Shown piece after piece: positions 62,805 to 64,000 of a stretch of DNA of 64,000 nt (position 1 is the first letter of the stretch; the number at the start of each line of letters is the position of its first letter). The translations under genes were made by a program, and so were the position numbers. The notes under the pieces are model-generated. The model saw only the letters and a list, made by a program, of their open reading frames with translations, did no database searches and was not told the origin of the DNA. The stretch is from Streptomyces sp. A012304 (lineage in GTDB: Bacteria; Actinomycetota; Actinomycetes; Streptomycetales; Streptomycetaceae): the NCBI RefSeq assembly GCF_026008495.1, contig NZ_BQUN01000200.1:210624-274623 (forward strand), written 5' to 3'.

Positions 62805-64000
62805 CGGACCACTCCCGAGAGCGAGGGGACGGAGGAGACGGCGCCGTAGACCCGGGCCACGCCGTCGGCGACGCGGTCCCAGGTGTAGCGGGCGAGGACG
62901 CGGCGTCGGCCGGCGGCGCCGTACCGGGCGAGCCGGGCCGGGTCGGCGAGGAGACCGCGGACGGTGGCGGCCAGGTCGTGATCGTCGTCGGGCGGCACGA
63001 GGACGCCGGTGACGTCGTCGACGACGGTGTCGAGCTGCCCGCCCACGGCGGTCGCCACCACGGGCGCGCAGCAGGCCATGGCCTCCACCGGCACGATCCC
63101 GAACGGCTCGTAACGGGGCAGGGACAGCGCCAGGTCCGCGCCGGACATCAGCCGGGGCATCCGGGCCGGGCTCACCCCGCCCAGCAGGGTCACCCGGTCG
63201 GCCACCCCGCACTCCTCGGCGAGCGCCCGCAGCCGCTCCGCCTCCGGTTCGGCGCCCAGCAGGGCCGGTTCGGGCCCGCCGGCGACGAGCAGTTCCGCGC
63301 CGGGCACCTCGGCCAGGGCGCGGATCGCCCGGTCGAAGCCCTTGCGGGGGACCAGCCGGCCGACCGAGAGCAGCCGGCGCGGTGCGGACACGGGCCGCCG
63401 GGCACCGGTGACCGGCGCGAACAGCGTGGGGTCCACCCCGCAGGGCACCACCGAGATACGCGTCCGGGGCAGGCCCATCGCGACCAGCTCGGTCACCTCG
63501 TCCTGGCAGGTCGCGATGATGCCGGCGCACTCCCGTCCGACCGCCGTCTCGATCGCGATCCGCTGCGGCGGACTGGTGTCGGCGGAGCCCTGGTAGCGCC
63601 GCTTCACGGTGCCGAGCGCGTGATACGTCTGCACCACCGGCACCCCCAGGGCGCGGGCCCCCGCCACCGCCGCCATCCCGGACATCCAGAAGTGGGCGTG
63701 CACCACATCCGGCGTCTCCGTCGCCCACTCGCGCGCCAGCCAGTCCCCGAACTCCGGTATGTACGGAAGGAGTTCGTCCTTCGGTATGGGAGCCGCGGGC
63801 CCGGCGGGCACATGCACCACCTTCACCCCCTCGGGCGTGGTGACGCGCTCCGGCAGCCGGGGGTCGTCGCGGCGGGTGTACACGACGACCTCGTGCCCCC
63901 GGCGGGCCAGCCGCCCGGCGAGTTGGGCCACGTACACGTTCTGCCCGCCCGCGTCCGGACCGCCGAGCTCGGCCAGCGGGCTGGCGTGCTCGGAGACCAT
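62801..64000 (-). CDS. Glycosyltransferase family 4 (GT-B), 5' end probably outside window
   Basis: 399 residues are visible; a Met codon falls exactly at 64000, but the first strand of the fold begins there (MVSEHASPLAELGGPDAGGQNVYV), so the true start is probably a few codons to the right. GT4 signatures: GGPDAGGQNVY, VVHAHFWMSG, LLSVGRLVPRKGFDRAI, and the donor motif RYEPFGIVPVEAMACCAPVVA (E-x7-E). It transfers a sugar from an NDP donor with retention. First visible gene of the heptose/glycan operon. Confidence 0.92.
   Translation of the reverse strand: MVSEHASPLAELGGPDAGGQNVYVAQLAGRLARRGHEVVVYTRRDDPRLPERVTTPEGVKVVHVPAGPAAPIPKDELLPYIPEFGDWLAREWATETPDVVHAHFWMSGMAAVAGARALGVPVVQTYHALGTVKRRYQGSADTSPPQRIAIETAVGRECAGIIATCQDEVTELVAMGLPRTRISVVPCGVDPTLFAPVTGARRPVSAPRRLLSVGRLVPRKGFDRAIRALAEVPGAELLVAGGPEPALLGAEPEAERLRALAEECGVADRVTLLGGVSPARMPRLMSGADLALSLPRYEPFGIVPVEAMACCAPVVATAVGGQLDTVVDDVTGVLVPPDDDHDLAATVRGLLADPARLARYGAAGRRRVLARYTWDRVADGVARVYGAVSSVPSLSGVVR

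Overview
The window is high-GC actinobacterial DNA, almost certainly a Streptomyces chromosome. Third codon positions are nearly all G or C, GTG/TTG starts are common, operons are joined by 1-8 bp stop/start overlaps, and the gene families are typical of the genus. No tRNA, rRNA, IS element, phage gene or CRISPR array was seen. Calls were made by reading the sequence; no database search was run.

Left part (1-24.8 kb). A 3'-truncated cytochrome c oxidase subunit I gene (ctaD, minus strand) is followed by a polysaccharide pyruvyl transferase, a decayed copy of that gene's 3' end, and a VOC-fold protein. Then comes a complete [NiFe]-hydrogenase island. A plus-strand operon (3.8-10.4 kb) carries an unknown 552-aa protein, small and large subunits of a high-affinity actinobacterial (group 1h, formerly group 5) hydrogenase, a NifU-like protein, a Cys-rich DUF5947-type protein, two small proteins and hypA. 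A convergent minus-strand operon (18.4-10.5 kb) carries hypX, a maturation protease and hypB-hypF-hypC-hypD-hypE. The island therefore encodes the enzyme, Ni and Fe(CN)2CO assembly, C-terminal processing, and a predicted aerobic CO source (HypX). A large MalT/LuxR-type regulator diverges from hypX. Small conserved proteins and a GH65 glycoside phosphorylase/hydrolase follow.

Middle part (24.8-46.4 kb). This is a stress and accessory region: a two-domain universal stress protein, an EF-hand calcium protein, a PAS-PAS-GAF-PP2C phosphatase, and a TetR regulator. A Tat-secreted GH78 alpha-L-rhamnosidase lies behind a LacI-type palindrome. Next are a YceI protein, an amidinotransferase, a decayed DUF2975/XRE pair, an ArsR-SRPBCC pair, two small hydrophilic proteins, and an MFS-secreted hydrolase-PaaX block in which the hydrolase has a TTA (bldA) codon. 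The part ends with a secreted TIM-barrel/discoidin protein and furA-katG.

Right part (46.4-64 kb). A roughly 10.5 kb minus-strand myo-inositol catabolic operon runs iolC, Cgl0159-type, iolB, iolD, mmsA/iolA, an IolE/IolI-like protein, a sugar-porter MFS, an iolG-like dehydrogenase and a second TIM-barrel isomerase. Its probable promoter and operator lie at about 56.97-57.02 kb. After a DUF1360 protein and an Asp-rich repeat protein comes a minus-strand heptose/glycan cluster: GT4 (5' end outside the window), gmhA, an hldE-like kinase/nucleotidyltransferase, a GT9 heptosyltransferase-like protein and two paralogous GT2 glycosyltransferases. This is an LPS-core-like sugar pathway in a Gram-positive organism, and its product is not evident from the sequence.
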